A DNA stretch of 64,000 nt from an uncultured Muribaculaceae bacterium (GTDB lineage: Bacteria; Bacteroidota; Bacteroidia; Bacteroidales; Muribaculaceae): contig CAJTME010000006.1 of assembly GCA_910577315.1 (NCBI GenBank), forward strand, positions 1 through 64,000. The letters run 5' to 3'. This document shows, piece by piece, positions 1 to 9,057 of this stretch. Under the pieces are notes generated by a model, which made no database searches, was not told the DNA's origin, and was given only the letters and a program-made list of their open reading frames with translations. The translations under genes and the position numbers were made by a program. Position 1 is the stretch's first letter; each line of letters opens with the position of its first letter.

Positions 1-510
1 AGCGTCCTCTCCGAGGACTGCCCCACCAATCGCGTTCCGCTCTTGGTGGGGTTAATGATGATGGCGTCATCTACGATGACTGTTGGCGGCTTGGGTGGCG
101 GGAGCTTGTGCGGGGGCTGCATGCAGCGCCCCTACTGCATGTTTGATGCTGATCTTATGGTTGTCAGCGATATGTCGCGCCGAAGGCGCCAAATCCACCC
201 GCATGGCAAAACAAAAAAAAGCATGTAGGCGCCCCTTGCGGGCGCCATTGGCTTCCTGACGGCCTTGTGTAGCGCCGCAGGCGCATTGTTTTATGGCCGC
301 GGGGCATGCGCGGGCGCTGCAGGCAGCCCCCCTACCGCATGTTTGATGCTAATCTTATGTTTATCAGTGATATGTAGTGCCGTAGGCGCCAAACCACCCG
401 GATGGCAAAACTTTAAGAGCATTTAGTCGCCGCAGGCGACCCTGTCTCCCGCCAACCGCGTGTAGCGCCGCAGGCGCATTGTTTTATGGCCGCTGGGCAT
501 GCGCGGGCGA
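1..510. repeat. Non-coding repeat cluster, tandem unit of about 195-200 bp
   Basis: I see no convincing gene before 642. The stretch holds GC-rich repeats. A 49-bp element at 268-316 recurs at 461-509 with one mismatch, and an imperfect element of about 85 bp at 128-212 recurs at 328-410, so a unit of about 195-200 bp is duplicated. Short palindromes built on GCGCC-GCAG-GCGC occur near 172-190, 268-284 and 461-478. A hairpin with stem ccccacca (21-28) and tggtgggg (44-51) opens the block. The first 110 bases resemble 51041-51160, so this is a dispersed family. Function is unknown. Confidence 0.75.
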
Positions 511-537
511 TGTGGCGGGGCCAATTCAGATGTGGTG

Positions 538-569
538 TTTGTGGGTTTGGGGGATTTTTCGTACCTTTG
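538..569 (+). promoter_or_regulatory. Bacteroides-type promoter of pyrG
   Basis: A -33 TTTG at 538-541, a 20-nt spacer and a -7 TACCTTTG at 562-569 match the Bacteroidota sigma-ABfr consensus. The implied 5' leader to the GTG at 642 is about 70 nt. Confidence 0.7.
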
Positions 570-641
570 CGCGATATAAGGGTTTTAGGGGCCCGCCGGG
601 CCGCGAAGCTCACGAGATTTGTCTCTTAACTATTTCTTAGC

Positions 642-2258
642 GTGGAAACTAAATACATTTTTGTGACTGGCGGCGTGGTGTCGTCCCTTGGTAAGGGAAT
701 CATCTCCTCGTCGCTCGCCTGCCTGTTGAAGAGCAGGGGCTACCGCGTCACCATCCAAAAGTTTGACCCGTACATCAACATCGACCCCGGCACGCTCAAT
801 CCCTATGAGCACGGTGAGTGCTATGTGACTGTGGACGGCCATGAGGCCGACCTTGACCTCGGCCACTACGAGCGCTTCACCGACATCCAGACAACCCGCG
901 CCAACAACGTCACCACCGGCCGCATCTACCAATCGGTCATCGACAAGGAGCGCCGCGGCGACTACCTGGGCAAGACCGTACAGATTGTTCCCCACATCAC
1001 CGACGAAATCAAGCGAGCCGTCAAGGCCCTGGGCCACACTGGCGATTTTGATTTTATCATCACCGAAATCGGCGGCGTGGTGGGCGACATCGAGTCGCTG
1101 CCCTTTCTGGAGGCCGTGCGCCAGCTGCGTTGGGAACTTGGCGACAAAAGCCTGTGCATCCACCTCACTTACGTCCCCTATATCGCAGCGGCCAAGGAGC
1201 TGAAGACCAAACCGACGCAGCACTCGGTGAAAAAGCTTCAGGAACTCGGCATCCAGCCCGACGTGCTGGTGCTGCGCACCGAGCACCATATCTCGCCCGA
1301 GATGCGCCGCAAAATCGCGCTTTTCTGCAATGTGGCGCCCGACGCCGTGGTGCAGAGCATCGACGTGGACACCATCTATCGCGTTCCCCTGAGGATGCAC
1401 GAGCAGGGACTGGACGAAATAGTCCTGCGCAAGACCCACGCCCATTCGGCCCACGAGCCCGAGATGGGGCCGTGGATGCGTTTTCTGGAGAAGATGGACG
1501 CCGCCGAGGACACCGTCACCATCGGCCTCGTCGGCAAGTATGTCGAGCTTCAGGATGCCTACAAGTCGATCAACGAGGCGCTGTTCCAGGCCGCCACATA
1601 TGCCGACCACAAGCTGAAGCTGGTCTACATCCATTCGGAAAAGCTCACCGACGCCGACGTCGAGGAGAAGCTCGGAGGCATGGACGGCGTGGTTATCGCG
1701 CCGGGATTCGGCCAGCGCGGCATCGAAGGCAAGTTCGTGGCCCTCAAGTACTGCCGCGAGCACGACATCCCCACCTTCGGCATCTGCCTGGGCATGCAGT
1801 GCATGGTGATTGAGTTCGCCCGCAACGTGCTCGGATTGCCCGAGGCGAACTCGACCGAGATGAATCCGTCGACTCCCGACAATGTCATCGACCTGATGGA
1901 GGAGCAGAAGAGCATCTCGAACCTGGGCGGCACGATGCGCCTGGGGGCGTATGACTGCCAGCTGGCGCCGGGCTCGAAGGCCGCCGAGGCCTACGGCGAG
2001 ACCGTGGTCAAGGAGCGTCACCGCCACCGCTTTGAGTTCAACAACGCATACCGCGAGCGGTTTGAGCGCGCCGGCATGTCGTGCGTTGGCCAGAACCCCA
2101 AGACCCACCTTGTAGAGGTGGTTGAGCTGCCCGGCAAGCGCTGGTTTGTCGGCACGCAGTATCATCCCGAGTACTCCTCGACAGTGCTGCACCCCAATCC
2201 GCTGTTCATATCATTTGTGAAAGCGGCCATCGCTTACCGCGACGAACGGAAAAAGTAA
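642..2258 (+). CDS. pyrG: CTP synthase
   Basis: Converts UTP to CTP with ATP and glutamine, the last step of pyrimidine nucleotide synthesis, in the cytosol. The 538-residue length is normal. The N-terminal synthetase domain (about 1-270) begins with the family's GGVVSSLGKG loop. The C-terminal class I glutamine amidotransferase domain (about 295-530) has nucleophile Cys382 in GICLGMQ and the His508/Glu510 pair in QYHPEYSS. All catalytic residues seen are intact. The start is GTG at 642, placed by the conserved N-terminus METKYIFVTGG. yidC follows after 23 bp on the same strand, so the two are probably co-transcribed. Confidence 0.97.
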   Translation: METKYIFVTGGVVSSLGKGIISSSLACLLKSRGYRVTIQKFDPYINIDPGTLNPYEHGECYVTVDGHEADLDLGHYERFTDIQTTRANNVTTGRIYQSVIDKERRGDYLGKTVQIVPHITDEIKRAVKALGHTGDFDFIITEIGGVVGDIESLPFLEAVRQLRWELGDKSLCIHLTYVPYIAAAKELKTKPTQHSVKKLQELGIQPDVLVLRTEHHISPEMRRKIALFCNVAPDAVVQSIDVDTIYRVPLRMHEQGLDEIVLRKTHAHSAHEPEMGPWMRFLEKMDAAEDTVTIGLVGKYVELQDAYKSINEALFQAATYADHKLKLVYIHSEKLTDADVEEKLGGMDGVVIAPGFGQRGIEGKFVALKYCREHDIPTFGICLGMQCMVIEFARNVLGLPEANSTEMNPSTPDNVIDLMEEQKSISNLGGTMRLGAYDCQLAPGSKAAEAYGETVVKERHRHRFEFNNAYRERFERAGMSCVGQNPKTHLVEVVELPGKRWFVGTQYHPEYSSTVLHPNPLFISFVKAAIAYRDERKK

Positions 2259-2281
2259 TTAACAGATTCATAGAACCGTAA

Positions 2282-4366
2282 ATGGATAAAAACACTCTCT
2301 GGGGTCTTTTGTGCATGGCGGCCATTTTCTTTGGCTTCATGTACTGCAACCGCCCCTCACAGGAGCAGCTTGAGGCTCAGCGCGCAGCCCAGGCCGCCAA
2401 GACCACCGGCGAGGGCGCCGCGGCCGCAGACGATGCCGTGGCTGTCGACTCGCTGTCGCCCGCGCTGAACGCTTCGCTCGCCGAGGCCGTCCGCACGATA
2501 GGTGCCGCCCGCGAAGGTGGCCAGTATGTGCTGAGCGACGGCACATTCGAGCTGCATCTTGACTCAACCGAACTCACCGGCACCGTGGCCGTCGGCACCA
2601 ACAAGGTGGACGTGGCCTCCCTGCGCACGACATCGGGCGCCGCAGTCGCTCCCGACCTTCGCGCCGCCGCCATCAAGGCCATCGCCCAGCTCACATCCAA
2701 ATCGCAGAAATACAAGGGCTTTGCCCGCCATCTCGGCGGCGAGAACACCGTGACGACGCTCGAAAACGAGCTGATGAAAGTGTCAATCTCGTCGCGCGGC
2801 GGCATGGTGAGCGCCGTCGAGCTCAAGAAATACAATACCGAAGTGGGCGAGACGCCCGAACCCATCCAGCTGTTCAAGGGCTCGAACGACGGATATTCGT
2901 TCACCTTCACGACATCAGACCAGCGCCTCGACACCCGCGAGTTCAACTTCACCCCCGTGGTGGAGAGCGACACGTCGGTCATGATGGTGCTTGACCTCGC
3001 CGACGGAGCGCAGTGGGGCATCCGCTACACCCTCCATCCGCAGAACTACCTGGTGGGTATGGAAATCGTGCAGAAGGGCATGGGCGCCGTGCTTCCGGGC
3101 TCGACCGCGTCGGCCGACTTCAACTGGCACCAGACGATGGCGCGCAACGAGAAGGGCCGTGTGTTTGAGGAGCGCAATTCGGCGATATACTACAAGTATG
3201 TCGGCGAAAGCCCCGACGACCTTTCCGAGCAGAAGGACGACAGCGAGCAGCTGAACGGCCGCGTGAAATGGGTGGCCTTCAAGAACCAGTTCTTCTCGAG
3301 CGTCATAATCGCGCGCAATCATTTCTCGGGCGCCGATCTCAAGAGCACCGTGTTAAAATCGGACGACTACCTCAAGGACATGACCATGAGCGCGACGCTG
3401 CCCTACACGGTGGCCGACGGCGCGGTGGCCGCCTTTGATTTCTATTTCGGCCCGAACGACTATCCGCTGCTGTCGAAGCTCGACAAACAGATTTCGCCTG
3501 ACGAGGACCTTGACCTGACGCGGCTCATTCCCCTGGGCTGGGGCCTTTTCCGCTACATCAACACGTGGATTGTCATCCCGGTGTTCACCTTCCTCAGTTC
3601 GTTTATCTCGAACTACGGCATCATCATCCTGCTGCTGACCATCTTCATCAAGCTGATAATCTTCCCGTTCACCTACAAGAGCTACAAGAGCCAGGCCCGC
3701 ATGCGTGTGCTCCAGCCCGAAATCAAGGAAATCAACGAGAAGTATCCCGGCCAGGAGAACGCGATGAAACGCCAGCAGGAGACCATGGCGCTGTATTCGC
3801 GCTGCGGCGCCAGTCCGTTCTCGGGCTGTCTGCCGATGCTGTTCCAGATGCCGGTGCTCATCGCCATGTTCTCGTTCTTCCCGTCGGCCATTGAGCTGCG
3901 CGGCGAGTCGTTCCTGTGGGCTAAGGACCTTTCGGCGCCCGACTACATCGTGACGCTGCCGTTCTCGATTCCTTTCTACGGCAACGGTGTGAGCCTGTTC
4001 TGCCTGCTGATGACTATCGTGAATATCGTGTACATGCGCATCAACATGCAGAATCAGCCCGGCGGCGACTCGATGCCCGGCATGAAGATGATGATGTATA
4101 TCATGCCCGTGATGTTCCTGTTCATCTTCAACGACTATGCGTCGGGCCTGAGCTATTATTACTTCCTGTCGCTGCTCATCACCATCGTGCAGACGTGGGC
4201 TTTCCGCCACTTCATCGACGAGAAGAAGGTGCGCGAACAGCTCCTTGCCAATGCTAAGAAACCCCGCAAGAAATCGGGCTTCATGGCGCGCCTTGAGGAG
4301 GCCCAGCGCCAACAGCAGGCCATGTTGCGCCAGCAACAGGCCGCCGGCAAAGGCAAACGCAAGTAA
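2282..4366 (+). CDS. yidC: Membrane protein insertase YidC
   Basis: Inserts and folds inner-membrane proteins, alone or with SecYEG. The 694-residue protein has an N-terminal membrane anchor (about 5-22), a long periplasmic beta-rich domain (about 40-420) and the conserved 60-kDa inner-membrane core with several membrane segments (about 440-650). The tail is basic and Gln/Lys-rich, as expected for ribosome contact. It is somewhat longer than proteobacterial YidC, which is usual in Bacteroidota. It lies 23 bp after pyrG, and a hairpin follows the stop codon. Confidence 0.95.
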   Translation: MDKNTLWGLLCMAAIFFGFMYCNRPSQEQLEAQRAAQAAKTTGEGAAAADDAVAVDSLSPALNASLAEAVRTIGAAREGGQYVLSDGTFELHLDSTELTGTVAVGTNKVDVASLRTTSGAAVAPDLRAAAIKAIAQLTSKSQKYKGFARHLGGENTVTTLENELMKVSISSRGGMVSAVELKKYNTEVGETPEPIQLFKGSNDGYSFTFTTSDQRLDTREFNFTPVVESDTSVMMVLDLADGAQWGIRYTLHPQNYLVGMEIVQKGMGAVLPGSTASADFNWHQTMARNEKGRVFEERNSAIYYKYVGESPDDLSEQKDDSEQLNGRVKWVAFKNQFFSSVIIARNHFSGADLKSTVLKSDDYLKDMTMSATLPYTVADGAVAAFDFYFGPNDYPLLSKLDKQISPDEDLDLTRLIPLGWGLFRYINTWIVIPVFTFLSSFISNYGIIILLLTIFIKLIIFPFTYKSYKSQARMRVLQPEIKEINEKYPGQENAMKRQQETMALYSRCGASPFSGCLPMLFQMPVLIAMFSFFPSAIELRGESFLWAKDLSAPDYIVTLPFSIPFYGNGVSLFCLLMTIVNIVYMRINMQNQPGGDSMPGMKMMMYIMPVMFLFIFNDYASGLSYYYFLSLLITIVQTWAFRHFIDEKKVREQLLANAKKPRKKSGFMARLEEAQRQQQAMLRQQQAAGKGKRK

Positions 4367-4387
4367 CCTACACACTTAAAAATATGT

Positions 4388-4423
4388 GACGGACAGATGC
4401 TCCAGACGGGGCGTCTGTCCGTC
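4388..4423 (+). terminator. Hairpin after yidC
   Basis: A 13-bp stem with one G-U pair (4388-4400 with 4411-4423) and a 10-nt loop lies 21 bp after the yidC stop. No T-run follows, so it may be a weak terminator or a 3'-end processing or stability hairpin. Confidence 0.5.
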
Positions 4424-4800
4424 TTGCATTAAGGGGTGGCGCGGCATGAGGCTTGCGGGAGTGGGAAAAAGTTCATAAATTTGCAGCGATAAATTTTGGA
4501 AGCGTTTACTCGACGCACTTTCTTGACGGATTGAAACTTCGCAAACTTCAGAAAAAGTCAGGAAGCGGCAAGGGTAGATGCCTCTGTGATATGTATATAT
4601 GTGTCTGCGGTGGCGTGTGAGCGTCGCCGTGGCTGTGTGTCATATTACGCGTGAGGCTTCTGCATTGCACTTTCTACTTTTTCGGGCAATGCGAAGGCCT
4701 CAATCCGTGGAAATGCAGGCAGTACAGGCTCGCGCGCTTTTTTTTGCAATTCAAATTCCTAATGCTTGAATCCGGCGGGTCTATAAGGCAGGTTATCCAG
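4424..4800 (+). other. Long gene-free leader region before the LRR protein gene
   Basis: No gene is seen here. A -7-like TAAATTTG at 4476-4483 has no clear -33 partner. If used, it would give a 5' leader of about 310 nt before the ATG at 4801. Reading frame is open upstream of 4801 from a GTG at 4651, but the typical signal peptide begins at 4801, so the upstream extension is not taken as coding. Confidence 0.4.
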
Positions 4801-6894
4801 ATGAAAAAGCTGTTTTTCATTCTTTCGCTGTTGCTGGTGAGCTTGCCGGCGGTGGCGCAAGACGGCGAGACAATCATGGTTGATGGTCTGCGCTATCAGT
4901 TCAATGAACTGAAAAACTGGTATGAAGTCGTATATGACGATGATTACCAGACGTATGAATCAGTCACCATTCCGGCGCATATCCCGGGGCAGGTAGCCAT
5001 CGGCGCGAATGCGTTCCGAAATTGTGAAAATCTTAAGGAACTGGTGATAGAAGAAGGCGTCACCTACATCGGCAGGAATGCCTTTTGGGGCTGCCGACTG
5101 GAACGCATCACCATTCCGAGCACGATGGAAGCCATCGGCGAGGATGCTTTCTCTGCGTTCAATGGTTATATCTCTCAAACCATGTACCCACAGGAGCTTA
5201 ACGTCCGTGACCTGGACGCATGGTGCAACATCGTGTTCTCCAACGAGTATTCCAACCCCGGGGGCGCAATGGTGGTGAATGGCGAGACGTTGACTGAGCT
5301 GTCGCTCCCATTTGCAACTGAAATCAAGGATTTTGCATTTCGTGGCATCTGGCCTCTGACGGAAATTGACCTCCCGAATGTAATGTATGTGGGCGAACAG
5401 TCGTTCATGTGCTGTTGTATCAGGGATGTGTCACTGCCGAGTGTCGTGTCGATCGGTGCGAGGGCTTTTGAGGATTGCTACGAGCTGGAAACCGTCAATC
5501 TTTCGGGAAATCTTAATAGTCTTTCCTTCGGGGCTTTCAGCGGTTGCACTAATCTGAAAGCCATAAATATCCCTGAGGACGGGTCACGCTTTTTTTCGTA
5601 TGACGGAGTGGTGTATGAGAACATCTACGGGATGTACTCCACGCTGCTTTGCGTGCCGGGCGCGAAAGAAACGATTGAATTTCCCGTGACACCGCCGCGG
5701 GATATAGAGGCGATGGCTTTCAAAGGCTGCAAAATCAAGAATCTCGAGATTCCCAATGGTGTGGTTAATATCTACGATCAGGCATTTTATACGTCCTCGT
5801 TGAAATACGTGGTGATTCCGCAGAGTGTGAAGTATATCGGTTCGCAAGCTTTCGGGTATGTACCGCTGGAGACGGTCGTGATGATGGATGGAGATGCGAT
5901 CAGTATGGTGGAGTCTGCTTTTTATTCTCCCAACAATCCATACTGCAATATAGAAACTCTGTATGTGGGCCGTAAAGGCTGCCAGTTTATGAATAGATGC
6001 ACGAATCTGCGCCGTCTTTATCTTTCCGGCCTGGGCGAATGGTCGGAAAGTCGGGCAAGCGGACAGTCGGAAGTCCTTGGCGGAGTGTATCTTGCGGGCA
6101 GTATTCCTGTGACGTATGAATATTGTTTCAAGGATGCGGCATATAAGTCGGCGCGCCTTTTTGTGGACGAAAGCCTATATGATGATGTCAGGGACGCAGA
6201 GGTATGGAAGAATTTCAGCCTGATTTATCCGTGGACGCCCAAGCAGGATTGTGTCGAGCCCGATGTGTTCGGCGACGGCGGATACATCTACAACCTTATT
6301 TCGGCGCAGTATGGCCTTTGTGAGCTTTCGGGCGCCGAAGCAGTGTCGGCCCAGGCCGACGGTGAAGTTGCCGCCATTCCTGCATCGGCAAGTGGATATA
6401 AGGTGATGGGCATCGTGGCTTCCAAGCTGCCCGGCGGGTCAGCGGCGGTGCTGTCGATTCCGCAGTCGGTTGAATATATCGACGGCGACGCTTTCGTGAA
6501 TTACAAGGAACTTGAATGTATAGAATGTGAAGCGGCTGTTCCGCCGGTCATCATTGGGTCTCCGTTCAATACCCAAACTTATGCGAACGTGCGCCTGCAA
6601 GTGCCTGCCGGGAGTCTGGAGGCATACCGCGCGGCGCCTGTATGGAATAAATTCAAGAATATGGTGGAGGAAGGTGTCCTCGGCGCGGTGCCGGTTGAAT
6701 CGGCGGCGGTAAGCGTGTCGGTGCTTGACGGCGACATTGTCGTTTCGGGCAAGGCAGATGGCAGCGCGGTGACCGTCCTTGACCTTTCGGGGCGCTGTGT
6801 TGCGAAAGGCACTGCCGGCCGTGTGAGCGGTCTCGGCGCGGGTGTCTATATCGTTGCCGTGGATGGAGCGGTGCCAGTGAAAGTGACGCTTTGA
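4801..6894 (+). CDS. BspA-type leucine-rich-repeat surface protein with T9SS-like C-terminus
   Basis: The 697-residue secreted protein has the signal peptide MKKLFFILSLLLVSLPAVAQ. It then carries many BspA/LRR_5-type repeats of about 23 residues with the pattern 'I..AF.gC..L..i.iP..v..I', spread over roughly 45-440 and again around 590-640. Such proteins are usually cell-surface or exported adhesin-like proteins in Bacteroidales. The last 65 residues resemble a type IX secretion sorting domain: a beta-rich stretch with VLDLSGR, GLGAGVYIV and a short K-V-T-L end. The start at 4801 is chosen because it begins the signal peptide. It appears monocistronic, with a strong terminator after it. Ligand and role are unknown. 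Confidence 0.8.
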   Translation: MKKLFFILSLLLVSLPAVAQDGETIMVDGLRYQFNELKNWYEVVYDDDYQTYESVTIPAHIPGQVAIGANAFRNCENLKELVIEEGVTYIGRNAFWGCRLERITIPSTMEAIGEDAFSAFNGYISQTMYPQELNVRDLDAWCNIVFSNEYSNPGGAMVVNGETLTELSLPFATEIKDFAFRGIWPLTEIDLPNVMYVGEQSFMCCCIRDVSLPSVVSIGARAFEDCYELETVNLSGNLNSLSFGAFSGCTNLKAINIPEDGSRFFSYDGVVYENIYGMYSTLLCVPGAKETIEFPVTPPRDIEAMAFKGCKIKNLEIPNGVVNIYDQAFYTSSLKYVVIPQSVKYIGSQAFGYVPLETVVMMDGDAISMVESAFYSPNNPYCNIETLYVGRKGCQFMNRCTNLRRLYLSGLGEWSESRASGQSEVLGGVYLAGSIPVTYEYCFKDAAYKSARLFVDESLYDDVRDAEVWKNFSLIYPWTPKQDCVEPDVFGDGGYIYNLISAQYGLCELSGAEAVSAQADGEVAAIPASASGYKVMGIVASKLPGGSAAVLSIPQSVEYIDGDAFVNYKELECIECEAAVPPVIIGSPFNTQTYANVRLQVPAGSLEAYRAAPVWNKFKNMVEEGVLGAVPVESAAVSVSVLDGDIVVSGKADGSAVTVLDLSGRCVAKGTAGRVSGLGAGVYIVAVDGAVPVKVTL

Positions 6895-6931
6895 CCGGGG
6901 GGCTCCGACCCGTAATCTCCCGTAAATAAGG

Positions 6932-6968
6932 CGCGCGGATTGAAGGTGGCTTCAATCCGCGCGTTTTT
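6932..6968 (+). terminator. Intrinsic terminator of the LRR protein gene
   Basis: A perfect 13-bp stem (6932-6944 with 6951-6963), a 6-nt loop and TTTTT at 6964-6968 lie between two convergent genes. It may also slow transcription from the minus strand. Confidence 0.88.
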
Positions 6969-6982
6969 GGATGTTGGGGGAA

Positions 6983-8578
6983 TTATTGTTCTCCCTGAAG
7001 GAGTTTGTTGTAGCGGGCGGGGTCGTTGATGAGGCGGTAGGCCTCGAGGAAGTCGTTGGAGAGGGGGTTGGTGGAGCGGACGTAGATGCCGTTTTCATAG
7101 AGGTCGCGGGTCATGAGACCATTGAGGACGGCGAGTATCATCTCGCGCGAGGTGTTCCACTGCTCCTCGTTGAAGGGAACGCCGTCAGCGTCGCCGCGCG
7201 CGATCAGCTCGTCGATAATCTGCTGTGAGGGCTGGAAGTCGCGTGCGAAGATTTCTTCGGTGGGATACTGGCTGAGGAGTTGGTCGCGGTGTTGCTCGAT
7301 GTAGTTCAGGACGTATTTTATGACGACACCCTTGGCGATGAGGTCGCGGTAGTAGGGCGAGTAGCGGGATGTGTCGGCGGGGACGAACACGTCGGGCATG
7401 ATTCCGCCGCCGCCATAGACGGTGCGGTGGTTGTGGAGGGTGTAGTAGGGCACGGATTTATCGAGGTGGATAGAGTCGGCGTGCCAGAGCTCGCCGGAGT
7501 TATACCGGTTGAGGAGGTCGAGCTGGTATTCCTCGCCCTTGCCTTTCTCGTAGGGTTTCTGTATGCAGCGGCCCGATGGGGTGTAGTAGCGCGATGTGGT
7601 GAGGCGTATCATGGAGCCGTCGGGGAAGGGGAAGGGGCGCTGGACGAGACCCTTGCCGAAGGTGCGGCGGCCGACGACGAGGCCGCGGTCGTTTTCCTGG
7701 ATTGCTCCCGAGAGGATTTCGGCTGCCGAGGCCGAGTATTGGTCGACCATTACGACGAGGCGGTCGACGGGGATGGTGCCGGTGTGCTCGACGTTGAAGT
7801 ATGTGGCGGGGGTGTGGAGGCCTTTTGTGAATACGACGGGATCGCCTTCACGGAGGAATTCGGAGGCGAGCTCGTAGGCCGCGCCGAGGTATCCGCCGCC
7901 GTTGCTGGAGAGGTCGAGGATGAGGTTGCGCATGCCCAGGGCGGCGAGCGAGTCGGCGGCCTGGCGGACTTCGCGGGCGGTCGATTCGGCGAAGCGTGTG
8001 ACGGATATGAAGCCGGTGGTGTCGTCTACGAGGTATGACGCGTCGACGCTGTAGATGGGGATGTCATCGCGGACGAGGCGGAAGTCAATCAGGTCGGGTT
8101 CGCCGGCACGCTTGACCTTGATGTTGACCACCGAGCCCTTGGGGCCGCGGAGGACCTTGATGATGCCCGAGTTGTTGAGTTTTTTGCCGGCGATGACGGT
8201 GTCGTTGGCCGAGATGATGCGGTCGCCGGGGCGGATTCCCATTTTTTCGGATGGGCCGCCGGGGGTGGTCTGGATTACGTAGACGGTGTCCTCGACCATG
8301 TTGAACTGGATACCGATTCCGCTGAACTTGCCTTCGAGGGGCTGGTTGAGTTCCTGGGTTTCGGCGGGGGTGGAGTAGGCCGAGTGGGGGTCGAGTGTCT
8401 TGAGCATGGCGATGATTGCCTGTTCGACCATGGTGTCGGGATTGACTTCCTCGACATAGTAGTTTTCGATGACGGCTGCGGCGAGGCGCAGTTTCTGGTC
8501 GGCGCTCATTTCGCGTGTCTGTGCGAAGGCGACGAGGCCGGCTGCGGCGGCGATGAGGAGGTATAGTGCTTTTTTCAT
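6983..8578 (-). CDS. S41 family C-terminal processing peptidase
   Basis: This is a periplasmic serine protease of the CtpA/Prc type. The 531-residue protein has a signal peptide (about 1-19), a PDZ domain (about 85-165) that recognises C-terminal tails, and the S41 catalytic domain. The SASAAE motif at 282-287 carries the catalytic serine, and Lys309 in FGKGLVQ is the general base. Both are intact. The ATG overlaps the coaD stop as ATGA, so translation is probably coupled within the parE-coaD-S41 run. The substrate cannot be told from sequence. Confidence 0.9.
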   Translation of the reverse strand: MKKALYLLIAAAAGLVAFAQTREMSADQKLRLAAAVIENYYVEEVNPDTMVEQAIIAMLKTLDPHSAYSTPAETQELNQPLEGKFSGIGIQFNMVEDTVYVIQTTPGGPSEKMGIRPGDRIISANDTVIAGKKLNNSGIIKVLRGPKGSVVNIKVKRAGEPDLIDFRLVRDDIPIYSVDASYLVDDTTGFISVTRFAESTAREVRQAADSLAALGMRNLILDLSSNGGGYLGAAYELASEFLREGDPVVFTKGLHTPATYFNVEHTGTIPVDRLVVMVDQYSASAAEILSGAIQENDRGLVVGRRTFGKGLVQRPFPFPDGSMIRLTTSRYYTPSGRCIQKPYEKGKGEEYQLDLLNRYNSGELWHADSIHLDKSVPYYTLHNHRTVYGGGGIMPDVFVPADTSRYSPYYRDLIAKGVVIKYVLNYIEQHRDQLLSQYPTEEIFARDFQPSQQIIDELIARGDADGVPFNEEQWNTSREMILAVLNGLMTRDLYENGIYVRSTNPLSNDFLEAYRLINDPARYNKLLQGEQ

Positions 8579-9057
8579 ATTTGTGGCAAAAATTCTGTTA
8601 TGTCGTGTCCGTAGCTTTTGAGTTCGCGGACGACGCTTGACGAGACGGCCGACAGCTCGGGGAGGGCGTAGAGAAGCACGGTTTCGATGCCGGCGATGCG
8701 GCGGTTGATGTCGGCCATGTCGCGTTCGTATTCAAAGTCCTTGGCCGAGCGGACCCCGCGCAGGAGCCAGCGGGCGCCGAGGCGCCGGGCGAGGTCGACG
8801 GTGAGTTCGCCGGTGTAGGCGATGACCCGGACGCGGTCGCCGGGGACGGACGCGTAGACGGCGCGGATGGCGCTGACGCGGTCTTCGGCGGGGGTGGCGC
8901 CGGCTTTGGCGGCGTTTGTCCCGACGGCGATGATGATGCGGTCGAACAGCGGGAGGGCGCGGCGCACGATTGAGTCGTGGCCGACGGTGAAGGGGTCGAA
9001 CGAGCCTGCGAAGAGGGCGACGTGGGGCGCGGGGGTGTCAGGAGATTTGGGAGTCAT
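8575..9057 (-). CDS. coaD: Phosphopantetheine adenylyltransferase
   Basis: Transfers AMP from ATP to 4'-phosphopantetheine, the penultimate step of coenzyme A synthesis. The 160-residue protein has the nucleotidyltransferase signature: [11 protein letters not shown] near the N-terminus contains the TxGH motif, and [14 protein letters not shown] matches the substrate-binding loop. The ATG at 9057 is preferred over an in-frame TTG at 9069. The first 20 nt overlap the 3' end of parE, and the stop overlaps the S41 start by 4 nt, so the three genes form one tight unit. Confidence 0.95.
   Translation of the reverse strand: MTPKSPDTPAPHVALFAGSFDPFTVGHDSIVRRALPLFDRIIIAVGTNAAKAGATPAEDRVSAIRAVYASVPGDRVRVIAYTGELTVDLARRLGARWLLRGVRSAKDFEYERDMADINRRIAGIETVLLYALPELSAVSSSVVRELKSYGHDITEFLPQI

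Noticed and set aside
630..2192. A 520-codon open frame on the strand opposite pyrG
   Set aside because: It is antisense to a fully convincing enzyme. Long antisense frames are expected in high-GC genes and this one has no recognisable domain. The same holds for long frames opposite yidC, parE, pckA, topB, dsbD, tkt and glnS.
4651..4800. Upstream extension of the LRR protein to 4651
   Set aside because: It would put 50 residues before a textbook signal peptide and would start at GTG inside the leader.
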